Made by a program: the position numbers and the translations under genes. Shown piece after piece: positions 11,522 through 23,605 of a stretch of 64,000 bases of DNA. Position 1 is the stretch's first letter. Every line of letters starts with the position of its first letter. The notes beneath the pieces are model-generated. The model was given only the letters and a program-made list of their open reading frames with translations, was not told where the DNA came from and ran no database searches. Origin of the DNA: Lycium barbarum (taxonomy: Eukaryota; Streptophyta; Magnoliopsida; Solanales; Solanaceae); contig NC_083344.1 in the NCBI RefSeq assembly GCF_019175385.1, positions 3,696,965 through 3,760,964 of the forward strand. Reading direction: 5' to 3'.

Positions 11522-11535
11522 AAAGGGGGAGAGGA
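11522..11535 (+). promoter_or_regulatory. Polypurine tract
   Basis: AAAGGGGGAGAGGA ends at the base before the 3' LTR, the expected primer for plus-strand synthesis. It follows CGAGGACGAATGTTCT, a phrase typical for the end of the internal region in plant gypsy elements. Confidence 0.85.
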
Positions 11536-14500
11536 TGTTATATCCCGAAATTTCGTACATTTGGTAAATCAAAAAAATTGTGACTAATAAGAAATAAGGT
11601 AATATTTTGATTTTATTTAATATATATGTTGTTCATGAAAAATATTGACGCGAAAATATGGAGGAAGGCCAAGGGCGAAATTGAAATTTCGGAAATTAGT
11701 TTCGTGAATTACAAAATATGATCCATAACTAATTGGGCTCAAAAAAAAAAATAGAGGCCCAAAACCAAGAAGTGGCCGGCCAAGGGAACAAAAAAAAAGG
11801 CCCAAGTCCATGTTCTAATTTAATTGATCAATAAATAGATAAAAAGGCCACCATTTTTCTTCATTTTAGAAGTTTCAAGAACAAAAAAATTGAGAGCACA
11901 AAGATAAGGGGCAATTCGGCCAACACAAAGAAAACAAAAGAGAAAAATTTTAGCCCATCAATATGGAGTCCAAAAATTATAATTTTCTTGTATTCCTACT
12001 AAGCTCAAGACCCTCTTCAACGTGGTATAATTACTTTTGGCAAGAAAATCACTTTGGTGGCAAGTGGAGAATTTGAAGAAAAGGTAAAAATTTTATTCTT
12101 TTGTGTTATGGAAAACTTATATATATATTGTAGCATGTGAAAATGAATAAAAGTATGAAATTGGTGTGTCATGGGTATGTATGTGTGTGGCCGTGTGTTG
12201 TTGATTGATGGAGAAGGATGAACAAATTTTATTTATTATGTTAATTGTGTTGTTGTAGCTTTGTGGTGTAAATGGAAGAATATTAGCCCAAATTGGCATG
12301 AAAATTTGTTGTTAAGTTGTTATAGGAAGTTTTGTGATTTTATTGTAAATTTATGTAATTATGGAAATGGAAGTGTTAGGGTGCAAATTGTGATTGTTGT
12401 TAATGAAATTGGAAGATAAAAATATGTTGTGAATATTTATGTCGAAGGTTGGAGGTTTTGGGTGAATAATGGTTTCGGTGGAATTTTTGTATATTTGGTA
12501 GAATGATATGAAATGCTTTCGGATTGCATTTGAATGATCTTGAGTTAGTAAATGAATATGAAAACGTTGATATTGGTTTGAAAGTGTGAAGTTGGAGTAG
12601 AAGTTGTTGCGTTACGTAGAAAGGGAGACTATTTATGTTAGAATGTGTTTTGTAATGATTGTTGAAGTTGTTGGTATTGCTGTGGGTGTTGTTGTTGACA
12701 TTTTGGCCGAGTTAAATTCTCGGGGATGTTGAATTTATAGGGGAGGTGCTGCCCAAATTTCTGTAGACAAGTATGGATTTAAGATTAAATTTCTAAAGGC
12801 TTATAATTTATATTTGGTAATTGTGACCAATTGTAGATTTTGGAGGAAACGGGATTTGAGTTTGGACAAGCGAAAAAGGGAAATAAGGTATGTAAAGCTT
12901 TATCTTTCCTTCTTTTGGCATGTCTTAGACATAATAGGTTTGGATACGAGCCTCGGGGATAACTCTATTTCTAGAAATCCGAGTTTGAATTTGACCCTTT
13001 TTCATTCAATAGAATTGAATCAAGTACTTCGTGCCTTGTTGAGACAACTGCCCAAACATCCAAAATTTGCCCAAATGGAACCGGATTACACTAAAACTTT
13101 CATAAGTGGCTCCATAAAGCTTTATGTACGTAATTTGTGTACGCCACCTCGATTCGACCCGAGGTGGGCCCCTAATTCCCGAGACCGTCTGGTATTGTTC
13201 TATTTGACTTATTTTCGCACGGCAATTAAGGGAAACTTTTGGCTGTTGTTCCGATTACTAAGCGATGGTTGTTTTAACTATTCCGTTGAGTCCTGTGATC
13301 TATCTGGATATGTACAAACGATCTCAGAAGCTTTGCTTGACATAATTTGTCGTAACATCCGAAAAGTACATACTATGACTATCGTTTGGTTCCTTCTCTA
13401 AATGATTTACCGTTTGGATTACTTTATCGAATCCTTGTAAATATTTTATGATGTATATGGTTTCGCACTACTCTGCTCGTGCGTACCCCTATTATGTCGT
13501 TTGCCAAGTACCGGCCGTATGTTATTATTCGTACTATGTTAAATTTGGTCCTAATAAGTATGTCATGAATATGATATGAGTATTATATGTTATATATTAT
13601 ATTATGGATCGGGCCGAACGTTCCTCGGCAGTATATATTATATTATGGATCGGGCCGAACGTTCCTCGGCAGTATATATTATATTATGGATCGGGCCGAA
13701 CGTTCCTCCGCAGTATATATTATATTATGGATCGGGCCGAACGTTCCTCGGCAGTATATATTATATTATGGATCGGGCCGAACGTTCCTCGGCAGTATAT
13801 ATTACATTATGGATGGGGCCGTACGTTCCTCGGCACTGCTATGTTAAATATGGATCGGTTATATGTATATGTGTATGGTGACATATGACGTCAGCCCGTA
13901 TGATCTGCGTTTAGAAAGTAAGTATTTTGGCATTCCAAATGATTCACTTATTTTTGATACTTTGTTTGACACATGGCATCGGTAAGCATGATTCAAGTAT
14001 TGTAATAAGCACCTGGGTATTTTGAAAATAATGTACTTACTTCCTTGTACCGTTGTTCCGCTTATGTTTCTATTTTCTATATTTCATGCCTTACATACTC
14101 AGTACATATTCCGTACTGACCCCCTCTTCTTCGGGGGCTGCGTTTCATGCCCGCAGGTACAGACGCTTGTGTGAGAGACCCGACGGCTTAGGTCATCTGT
14201 TCTGCTGCTCTGGAGTGCTCCCTTGTTCTGGAGCCCATCTTTTGGTACATACTCTTCCGTTATGTATATTTATGTGTATATTCAGGGGTACGGCGGGGCC
14301 CTGTCCCGTCATATGATTCTGTTATGTCTGTTAGAGGCCCGTAGACATATTTGTGGGTCGTGGGTCGTGTTTGTTTGGTTTTGTCCGTGATCTGTGCCTT
14401 AAGCGGCCCTGTTTGCTATTATGGCCGAAATGGCCCATATGTTTGCATATGTATGTATATTCAGGCGATGTGTATTCCGCCAGCCTACGAGCTTTGGTAT

Positions 14501-14669
14501 GATATTTCTGATCTACGTGGCCGCTTAAGACGACGTCTGTTCTTAGTATCTGTGTAAATTAACGTATGCTAAAATATGAATAAGTCTTTGATATGTCGAT
14601 TTGGTATGTGAATGTGTATGAGTGTCTAACTAGGGCACCAGTCACGGTCCACGGGGTTGGGTCGTGACA
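11536..14669 (+). repeat. 3' LTR (3,134 bp)
   Basis: Near-identical partner of 4,794-8,010. It has two fewer units in the 41-bp array (units at 13,606, 13,647, 13,688, 13,729, 13,770 and 13,811) and about 40 scattered substitutions, mostly transitions. It ends in GTCGTGACA, followed by the GTGAA target duplication. Confidence 0.92.
13606..13857. repeat. 41-bp tandem array in the 3' LTR (six units plus a partial)
   Basis: Same unit as in the 5' LTR, spaced exactly 41 bp, with the last full unit (13,811) carrying the same GGATGGGG variant as the last full unit of the left array. Copy number dropped or rose by two since insertion. Confidence 0.93.
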
Positions 14670-14674
14670 GTGAA
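14670..14674. repeat. Target-site duplication, right copy (GTGAA)
   Basis: Perfect match to 4,789-4,793; the host sequence resumes here. Confidence 0.9.
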
Positions 14675-16311
14675 TGTCAGTGCAGAGATCACGTCAAAGC
14701 CATGATTGATGTTCTATGCTCAACGAATCGGTGAACCCGATACTACTGTCTAAAGGGGATTGGTTTTGTGCAGTTATGCTAGAGTTAGCTATGTCAACCA
14801 TGACCCATGACTTTCAGAATCATTCGCAGTCGTTGATTTCGCCTTCGTCTGTGTGAGGTGATTCGTTTTCGAAGCGTCCGAAAGTGATTGGAGTATGCTT
14901 AGGGGATGTCTTCCATCAGTGAGTGTCCTTCGAGACGGAAGGACTTGAGCACCGCCTGAGGGCGTTGGAGTGTGTCCTCCCTAGATGGAGCTTGTCCTTA
15001 CCTGAGGGTGTTGGAAAACGTCTATATTGAGGGGGCGGACGTTAAGCTTGGTAGCCGAAGAGATGCAGGACAAATAGGCTTAGAGCCTATAGCATGGAGC
15101 AAGTTAGGCTTCCAGTTGAGAGGCTACGCAAGGTCAGAACCGAGCTAGTACAAGATGTACCAAGGTGAGGAATCAGATCAGAGTGGGATTAGCGAAAGCC
15201 ACAGAGTTGGACAAGGGTTCTCAAACTTGAGAAGGTAGTCTTTCAAAAGCTTGAACGTACCGAGGTACGCCAGAACGGAGCCGCGAGATGGTAGAACCAA
15301 AAGGGTTCTAGCCATAGGCCATGGGTACCGCGAGATGGTAGAACTAAGAGAGAGTTCTGACCATGGGCCATGAGTATTGAGATACTACCGGGAGTCGGAG
15401 GACGGCAGGAGAAAGATGCAGTTTTTGGGTAAAGAGCCTGGTTCAGAATTGTTGGCAAAGCCAGCACTTTGAGATAGAAAGTACTTACCAAAAGTATGTC
15501 GAGTGGAAAAAGGACCATGCGAGCGCGGTTCACAAAAGGATGTCACATCGAGGGATGCCTACCTATGGATGGTCATCAGGACCGAAAGTGCGAATAGCGA
15601 GTCCTGAAGGGATTGATTGTCTTCCAAAGTGGTATTCAGATCCTTGACCTAGCTAAAGATGCGAAGGACAAACTGCGGTTGTGTGCCAATGCTTTAGTCT
15701 AATGGGGTTAGAAGGAGTTGCCAGGAAGAAATAGAATCCTAGACGGTTGACAGCCATGAGGGACATGGTGTGGTTGGCTTGAGTGTCACCACAAAGTTAG
15801 ACACCGAGAAGATGCAAGTGCGGAGGCACTTTCCAAGTAGACACCAAGAAGGTGCAGTGCAGGAGGCGCGCTTGGAAGAACGCCATGAGGGCCATGGTGT
15901 GGTTGACTTGAGTGTCACCACAGAGTTAGACACCAGAGAGTGCCAGTGCAGAGACACTGTCCAAGCGAACACCGAGAGGGTGGAATGCAGAAGGCACGCT
16001 TGAAGACTATGAGGGCCATGGTGTGGTTGACTCGAGTGTCACCACGAAGTTAGACACCAGAGGGTGAAAGTGCGGAGGCACTTTCCAAGTGAACAGCGGA
16101 GCTGAAGTGCAGGAGGCACGCTTGGAAGAAACTTGGGAGGAGGAGTGCAAGGGGCATGACTCCATTTTGAGAGGAGCTTGGAGAAGGGTTCCGACCCATA
16201 GGATTTGGGAGCCGCGATATAAATCCCTAAGGGGGAAAACTTCGGGTAGTCGTCGGTGTTGTATGTCATCGAGGACAATGACGATTTCGAGTGGGTGAGA
16301 GTGTAGCGCCC
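14675..16311 (+). mobile_element. Internal region of the host retroelement, non-coding
   Basis: Continues the sequence interrupted at 4,793. It is less AT-rich than the surrounding DNA, with no conserved protein in any frame, and contains a three-unit tandem repeat (15,759-16,130). It ends where an LTR-like TG start (TGTAGCGCCCCAG) appears at 16,312. Together with the primer-binding sites at 4,708 and 4,760 this suits a short non-autonomous element whose interior is about 1.6 kb. Open frames here differ in strand and phase and none resembles a known protein. Confidence 0.5.
15759..16130. repeat. Imperfect tandem repeat, three units of about 125 bp
   Basis: The phrase GAGGG(A/C)CATGGTGTGGTTG followed by GAGTGTCACCAC and GTTAGACACC begins at 15,759, 15,888 and 16,011. 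Each copy then has a segment ending in AGGAGGCACGCTTGGAAGA or a variant. Units differ by several substitutions and short indels. Confidence 0.8.
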
Positions 16312-17590
16312 CAGAATTTGGGGCATGGCAACGTGCATCCCTGATGGGCTGCATGAGTGTCAGCAGTGCAGGTGGCTGTGCTGACATGGGGCAAAGTAGG
16401 CAAGATAAGGCAAAAGGGCATGGCAAGAGGCAACAACCATCTAGAGATGTTTCATGACATGGCCCATGAATGCCAAGGATGTTTGACAAGGACTTGGAAG
16501 GCTTTGACCACTGAAGGTCGGCCGCGTGCGGTGACGAATGTCAGTGCCGTGCGTTCTAGAGCTAAAGATGGAATCTAGGGATTTCGGGTGAAAGCCTTAT
16601 TCCTAGAAGGGCCTTATATATTCTCACCAAGTTTGGGGTCATTTGGCGTTGGTTTACCTAAGGGCTTGACTTAGCCAAGGAAGCAGTGGCATTGTCATAA
16701 TTAACTGAAGCTTCCGAAGGCTATAACTCGTTCCGTGATTATGGGAATGGGATGAAACTTCATGTAAGTGTGAAGGAAGTCAAGAGGAGTAATTGAGAAC
16801 AAACGGCACCTCATTTGGAGTTCGGATGACTGAGAAACACCCGCCATGATTCTCTGGCAAAATCATATCTACTAGATCCAGATGGGTGTTTTTCTTTAAA
16901 GCATATATAAGGGGGGTATACATGGTAACAGCCTACCAGCCCTCCCCGGGTGTGTCGACAGCAGACCGCCCCAAGTGTGCTGCCTTGGGGGACAACCTCA
17001 AGGGCCTACCTTGGCATCTCAAAGGAGTGTCAAAGGTATCCATAGGAGTTTGGGAACTCTATGGACGGCGTGTGGCCTTGGGCCAGCATTGGGCGCCCCA
17101 ATGGTGCCGGAGGCTCGATATATGGAACGATTATGCCCCGCGGGCTGACCTCATGATGGAATGAGACCTCCGTGCCGAATGAGTGATCGAGAGACTCTCT
17201 CAGGAGCCTCGTGAGCTGACTTGTGAGCTTGGCGAGGGTTCAGCCAAGCGAGCAAGGGTCAGGGGCCTAAAATCTAAGGCGTCGTGGGGCAGCTTTGATG
17301 GTCTTTAATTACCGCTCAAGGCTTCAGCCCAACTCTCAGTCACTGGCGGAAGGCAGTGAATAACTCTCAGGCAAAACACACACAAGAAACAGAAAGTAAG
17401 GGGAACACGGTTTTGGGAGGCAAGTGCCCTTTTTGATATATCTCCTAAATGTATCTTTACAAGTATACAAGGTGAATTGAATGAATGAATCTGCCCTCAA
17501 GGCATACACGTTTTATAGCTGGAAAATATGCCCTAGGCTGGACAGTGGGCCCTAGGCTGGCATATTTGGTGCTTGCCTTAGCTGGCTAGT
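16312..17590 (+). mobile_element. Probable 3' LTR of the host retroelement, right end unclear
   Basis: Begins TGTAGCGCCCCAGAATTTGG after a purine-rich stretch, as expected for an LTR start. It includes GCATATATAAGG (about 16,901), a possible TATA box. I could not find the CA end, nor a matching copy left of 4,708, so the border near 17,590 is approximate and a second element may be joined here. Confidence 0.4.
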
Positions 17591-18963
17591 GGCCCACGAG
17601 CAGAAAGGCGTGCGGCTGGTCTCCCACTCCTGTCTTGCAAGCTGGCCTCCCATTATTGTGCAGACAGGTGGGTCTCCCGCTCTTGTCTTGCAAGTTGGCG
17701 TCCCACTCTTGTGGACCCTTTTGCCTGCTGATTTTGACTAGCGCCTGGCGCTTGTTGCGGCCTGTCTTGTACGAACGGTGGCGAGGGGTTTTTAAATCTA
17801 TAAACCAAACCAACCAACAAAAGTCAGGTTTTTCAACCTCGATTTTTCTCTGTTTTCTCGGAGTCTTTTCGGTGAAGTCTTCATACAAAACATATAACTT
17901 GTGCTTCAAATGTTTCTTTAGTCCTAGTAAGACTATCTAATTAAGATATTTTCCCAGATGTTATCTTAATCCACTAGGACCACTGCTTAGCTTTGAAATT
18001 TGGTGGATCTTTTGTGGGATACTTGAAATAAAGGTGCTTTGTGTTGTTGAGACTCTCTTCAATACGATATATGTAGTTTTAGTCTTTAGAGCAAGACCTT
18101 AAGCTGCTATTGTAGCCAAATTTGAGCTGTTATCTGTCTAAATCCAAATATGGTCTTCATTGAAAAATGCATGGAGGAACTCAAGCAATCATATTTCATG
18201 GATAAGTACTCAAGTAATGTTGTTCTACAACTTGTCTGCTTAGTTACCACCTATGTTTTCACATCATGAATCGACTTCAGCTGCTCGTATGGAAAACATG
18301 GTTTTGAAAGCACTACAATATCTGACATTTGAGAGACAAGGGTAAAAGCTCTGGTGAACTACAGATGATACTGTGTATGATGTTGTGCAGTCGGCTAGTA
18401 TCTTCATGCTCTGTCTAAACTGACTTTTCATCTCATCATTGACATTCCACATATAGTAAATTCACATTTATGTATTTATATGCACACTTATGTAATATTG
18501 CTTCTGTAGAGAGTTTTCAGATAACTGATTGGTTGCTTCAATGCAGACAACCCAGCAAAATGTTGGAGTTTGGTGGTTGTGAAACAAATAAATCAATCGT
18601 CTGGAATTATTTGAGATATAGGTATCAACCACTTCTAAAATATATCACCTTTTGGTGATGGTACCTCTTTGTTTTTTCTGTACTTAGTTTTGAATTTTTG
18701 GAAGTGTTCTATGATCATGTCTCCATGTGTAGGCTTGTCATAGTTGCTGTTTTAAGATATTCTGTTGTCTATGAAAATATTGAATCTTGTGGACACTATA
18801 AGATAGGAGTAACCTATATCTAATTTCTTCTATGTTTAGTTTTTCAAATGTGATCTTGTTTTCTCATAAAATTAACCCAACCCCCTCTAAAATCATTTGA
18901 GTTCAGCTGTGGTCTTCTGTTTATGAATTCATGTTGATATTTTCTTGTTGTGTTCTCTTGTGG
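17591..18963. other. Gene-poor spacer, no gene seen
   Basis: 17,611-17,720 has three or four imperfect repeats of a roughly 30-bp phrase like GGTCTCCCACTCCTGTCTTG. 17,760-17,940 contains a repeat-like block (AACCAAACCAACCAAC and following) that looks like an old element end. The rest is AT-rich with no supported exon. Confidence 0.5.
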
Positions 18964-19896
18964 TAGGGATGGCAATAGGGCAGGGCGGGGATACGGCAGG
19001 GAAGGGCGGAGCCTTAACAGGGTAGGGCAGGGCGGAGCCTTAACAGGGCGGGGCAAGGGAGGACAAAATTCATTTTATGAAAATAGTTAGTAGGGCGGAC
19101 AGGTAGTAGGTCTGGGCTTTGGCAAGAAAAAAAGTTAAAAGTAACTGTAAGTTTAGAAGTGCAAGATGTCATTAGCAATTCGTTTGCTATGTAATTTCTT
19201 ACTGTAAAAAATGTAAGATTGTTCGATTATTTGACTTCTTTCAAAATTTTAGTTTCAAAAGTAGAATATTTTAGAATTTTTACAGAGGGAAAAAGTAGTA
19301 TTTCGATATAAAGGATCCAGCTATATGATGTCATTGGAGACTTTTGTTTTTCCTTAAAGTGTCACAGTCCTTTTTCTTTGCATATTTTCATGAGTTATTG
19401 AACCAGGCCTGATGTTTTTACTTCCAAAAAAAAACAGTTTAGAAAACTAAAGCCCCAGTGAAATTGCTATTTTCTAGTGGTAGCTACTCAAAAGGACTTC
19501 TTAACTGGTGATAACCAAGTGCTGTGACTTTTGCTCAAAGTTACGAACAACGAGCTGATCATTGTTTCTTGGATTGTCCACTGAGTAAACAGTTCTGAGC
19601 TATTTTTTGGTTTCTAATAGCTAACGTATTAAATTGGTCATGCTTTTCCAATTAGTATCATCGCAGTTCAATTAAGGATGTTGGCGAGCAAATATACTCA
19701 AAGCATTTTCTTTTTGGGCAAATATTCAGACAAATAAATGAATGAAATACTGTAACGGGGCAGGGCAGACTGCAGAGCAGGGTAGAACGGGGCGGGCTGG
19801 GACAAAATTTAAAAAACATGCTAAACAGGGCAGGGCAGGTTAACATTTAAGTAGGTCAAGGTTCGCCCGCCTTGCCCTGCCCTATTGCCATCCCTG
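18964..19896. mobile_element. Non-autonomous hAT-like element with GC-rich subterminal repeats
   Basis: The left end is TAGGGATGGCAATAGGGCAG and the right end, read on the other strand, is CAGGGATGGCAATAGGGCAG, so the terminal inverted repeats are about 20 bp. Motifs such as GGGCAGGGC and GGGCGGGGC repeat many times inside both ends (18,980-19,060 and 19,755-19,880), as in the widespread plant hAT-derived repeats starting CAGGGATGGCAA. The middle is AT-rich and non-coding. I do not see a clear 8-bp target duplication, so flanks have diverged. Confidence 0.7.
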
Positions 19897-22497
19897 GTCA
19901 TCTTGCCTTGACTTGGCCATCTAAACATTCATAGATAAGGTGAGTTTTCCGTGACCGAGAGGTATAGCAAGAGGGGTCTTCCCAACATAAAAAAAAAAAA
20001 AAAAAAAAAGTACCAAGACCGGAGAATCAAAAAGATAGGTCTTAATCTTCTCGAAAGCACTCTGCATAGTCAGTCTAGGGCATCATTCTACTTCTTTTCT
20101 TCTTCCCCAAGAGCTTGAAAATGGGCTCGCAAAAGGGAGTGAGTTTGAGCTTCTTTTTTTGGTTGACTTTTAGGTACCGGCCAGCGGCTATGCGCATGTG
20201 TCTCAAAGTGACGTATAATTTTTGGTAATGGGTATACTCGAGAGAAAAGATTTTGAATTCGACCTTCCCTTTATATGCTTCAAAAAGGGGTCATGGATTG
20301 AAACTAGACGATTACTGGTATTCAGTGGCTTTCATTTGTGCTAAACTTAACAGCCTCTTCTTGTCTTAAAAGATATATGAAGCATCATAATGTGCTTCCT
20401 CTCAAAAGCTATTCCAGTAGCTAGATCTGTAGTCAGACTGCAAGATATTTTATTACAAGAAGTCAAATTTGTGTATGTTTGCAAAAGCGGCTTATCGTTT
20501 CGTAGTATATGTTCTGTTGTGTCCTGAAAAAACTTGTTTGATCCTAAATGCTATACAAGCAGTATTTCTTAAAAGACCGCGATTTTTCATGCTGCAAAGC
20601 TGTCTATCAATTCTTTCTATATTCTGACACAATATGTCACTTGCCAGATAACCACATCAGGTACATTCTAGTAGTTGATCAGAGTCGTATGATAGATATG
20701 GTGTCCATTGGAGATATTGTTTTGAGCTGTTCTGGAAGATCATAGGGATGAGCTGAATCGTTTAAATGCCTTCATATATGCAAGGACGTTTCTAGATGAT
20801 AACGACGATAAATAAATCGACCATGCCCTTTATCTTGTAAATATTGGTGTGCTTGGGTCTTCTAGAATGATGTGCCTGTGGATGTGGTTGTACTATAAAT
20901 AATTCAATTATTTTTTGGTCATAATTCTTTTCGTATATTATGATCTGACTGATTTGCCCTTTTGATGTAGTCTTTGTTTAATTTATTTTGTAAATATCTT
21001 TGTTTAAATATGCAACTTTAAAATCATAATCGTGAATAATTCTACCACTCAAGCACGAGAAGAGTGATAGCTACCTTGTTGGATTCGTCTTATTTTGCCT
21101 TGCAGAATATCGATGGAGTGCAGCGGATAGGACTGCTTCTCTTTTAACCAAAGATGAATCCAGATATAGTGTATTTGCTTTCAAACACAAGAAGATAAAA
21201 GCTTAAATACATCGCGCCAAGTTTCCTTATATGTAGTTGACATATTTTTTTTGATAAGTATCAAAAACATAAAGCACCTAGTGGGTTGCTTAGGATGTGC
21301 AATTACCAAAAAAAAAAAAAAAAAAAACGATTTGTTGAAATGAAATTGGAAAATTATCATCCTCTCAGATTCCTGTACATTTTCGTTCTTGCATCTATAT
21401 TTAAGTTACAAATATTCTCTTTTTCACCTTCGTATCTTTGTTTCCGTTCATTCCAAACCATCCTCTAAACAATTGCTGGTAACAGTAATCCAAAGTGTCC
21501 TGGAGCTATTTGAAGTCATACGTTTTTCCAACTCGGCAGTAGCTCTTTCCGAGTTTCTGACATGCACCATTTCAGCTCAAATAGGTTCAAAAACATGTAC
21601 CAAATCTGAGCTGTAAACTTTCAATGTATGACTATAAGTGCCTTGCATCTTCATAACCTTCTTCACAGAGGATGCACCTGTTCTTTGTACATATCTCTCT
21701 TGCCACCAGCCATGTGAAGCATTAAACCTTGCAAGGGGCTTTGTTTCGGAAAAACGCCGGATTTCTGTCCCTTCTATTCGATTTTGTCTGCTTCTGCTTT
21801 CAGCCCTTGACATCCTTCAATCACTTGCAAAAATCTCATTACCTCACGTTCAGTCATTACACCTTCTTTCCAAACGTATGTTCTATCCTTGTGGAGACTA
21901 ATACACTTCCAACTGTTGCAAAGCTGAAAATCCTGTGAAATTGCTCCTTCAGTGTTCTGTTCCATATCCATCTGTCTTGCCATTTTTGTACCATATCTCT
22001 GTTTAATGTGAATGTGCTCTAGGAATTTGCCCGTAAGTTTATGACGAATTATATATGGTCTTCACCTTTTTGTTTGTGCCATATTACATTGTAAACAGAG
22101 ACTACTGGTGCCTTCTCTCATAATGTCTTTAGTTTTGGGTCTTGTTTGAATTCTTAGAACTTGCCTACATTATTTATAAAGATTATAGAATGTCAAGATT
22201 AGTCTTCCTTCTATTGCTTGGATTAGGGATGACTCATATTCGGTGTTCTGCTGCTTCTCCACGTTTGAATTTCATGCGCCAATGTTCAGTTCTCCGGTTC
22301 TGAATTTGTCACGGAAACCAATGGCTCGTCTTAGTTACTAGGTTCGCACTTAAATATTTATACATATTTAATAAAATTCCTGACACAAGTACATGGTCTA
22401 AGCAAAAGCTACTGGGTTCGTCCGAATCCGTAGCTAATATTCTCCCTCCGCCCCTGTAACCTCCGGAAAACTAATTGACCTATTTGTTATATGGCAG
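19897..22497. other. Spacer, no gene seen
   Basis: AT-rich with A-runs at about 19,989-20,009 and 21,309-21,326. Open frames on both strands between 21,580 and 21,980 overlap and match nothing I recognise. Parts could be introns or UTR of a gene broken by insertions, given the orphan exon that follows. Confidence 0.4.
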
Positions 22498-22563
22498 GTT
22501 CATATATTTGCTTGTTGGCAGTGGAGCAGTTGTTGTATCTTGCTGTGGTTGCACTGGAGTCGT
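22498..22563 (+). pseudogene. Orphan exon resembling a tetraspanin membrane segment (TOM2A-like)
   Basis: After an acceptor-like GCAG at 22,494-22,497 the frame reads FIYLLVGSGAVVVSCCGCTG and then VV, before GT donor candidates at 22,562 and 22,564. The pattern (Phe-Ile-Tyr, small residues, SCCGC-TG) fits the second transmembrane helix and following Cys-rich turn of plant tetraspanins of the TOM2A type, from memory. I find no upstream exon for the first helix and no downstream exons for the large loop, so this is either a fragment of a lost gene or a chance match of about 22 residues. Confidence 0.33.
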
Positions 22564-23326
22564 GTATCCTTATCAATTTTACAGTCCTCATGATTAATTA
22601 TGTATTTGTTTTTTAAGATTCTTTCATCAATATGTTGAAATGATAGACATTATGATGCTGGAGAACTTATGATTTGGATCAATAGGAACATTTTAAGTCA
22701 GTCTTGAAATCTTACTTTTATATTATAGCTTCTTATTTTGAAAATTTACCTGGATGAGTTTTGGATCATTTTGGGCTTAATGCATACTCGGGTCACATCT
22801 CACTTGCCAGGGGTTGATTTACAAGAATGGCCTGGCTGGTCATGAACTTTTGACCTCACTTGCCCTATAGACAAAATTATGCAACTAAGTTTTGACTTTT
22901 GATTTGGACGGTTTGCTCATGGAGCAAGCAGGGGTCAAACGTTCAAGACCACGTATTTTCGAGGTCATTGGGTGCAATTTACTGCATGTCTCCGAGGGAG
23001 ATGGATTGGATTACATTTCCTATTAATTGCCTTTTCAGTTTCTCCTCTTGCCCTGGTTGCACTACACTCGTTTTCAAAAGTTTGGAATTTTACAAATATT
23101 TCTTCATTCTTGATCTTGTTGTCTTTTTGTATTTGGCTTTTGCAACTTTTTGGATCAATCATCAAATGAATCTATCATTATTTGTTGATCCCTTTTCTTA
23201 ATCTCTTTATCAACTTTCAATCTGGGGCATTGGTTGCACATCCAAGGGCAACGCATCAACAAGTATATTGTGGTTCAAGTGAATCCCTTCTGTTGAAAAT
23301 TACAAAAAGAGGAAACAAACTTTTTT
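22564..23326. other. Spacer, no gene seen
   Basis: Non-coding. Overlapping frames between 22,899 and 23,201 on both strands are not conserved proteins that I know. A phrase beginning GCTTAATGCATACTCGGGTC (22,777) looks like part of a repeat. Confidence 0.4.
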
Positions 23327-23334
23327 ACATAAAC
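23327..23334. repeat. Target-site duplication of the hAT element, left copy
   Basis: ACATAAAC, matching ACGTAAAC at 27,163-27,170 with one change. Eight bases is the hAT standard. Confidence 0.6.
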
Positions 23335-23573
23335 CTCAGCCTAGCAACCGGTCCGGTTTGACCGGTTCAAACCAGTTAAACCGGAACCGGTGGAATTGGT
23401 TTACTCGTCACGATTAACCGATGATTTATTACCGGTCTGGGTTTGCATTTTTGGGACCGGTTAAAATCGGTTAACCAGTCAAAACTTTTTTTTAAAAAAA
23501 AAGTAGTTGTTTCATGACTGGGCCAACGGTCTTGTTGCTAACAGCTCCAAACTCCCCTTTTAGCCCCCTAACA

Positions 23574-23605
<32 letters not shown>

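Larger units (their letters stand above)
4794..14669 (+). mobile_element. Complete but defective Ty3/gypsy-type LTR retrotransposon (9,876 bp)
   Basis: The element has two LTRs in the same direction, both TG...CA, a tRNA-Met primer-binding site, a gag-like frame with zinc knuckle, a polypurine tract and a 5-bp target duplication. The interior is only 3.5 kb. After gag there is a protease-like scrap, a non-coding stretch with a 5S rRNA-like sequence, then a remnant of the integrase C-terminal end; reverse transcriptase, RNase H and the integrase core are missing. I count roughly 40 substitutions between the LTRs (about 1.3%), which points to a recent insertion that must have used proteins from another element. 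Gypsy assignment rests on gag type and the integrase tail; the exact lineage is not decided. Confidence 0.9.

Noticed and set aside
15243..17164. Several frames of 70-160 codons on both strands
   Set aside because: They overlap, follow the tandem repeat phases and resemble no known protein; the region is non-coding retroelement DNA.
18844..19056. Minus-strand frame rich in Pro and Leu
   Set aside because: Produced by the GGGCAGGGC subterminal repeats of the hAT-like MITE.
21577..21983. Overlapping frames of 69-87 codons on both strands
   Set aside because: No recognisable domain and no splice context; possibly a decayed element but not supportable.
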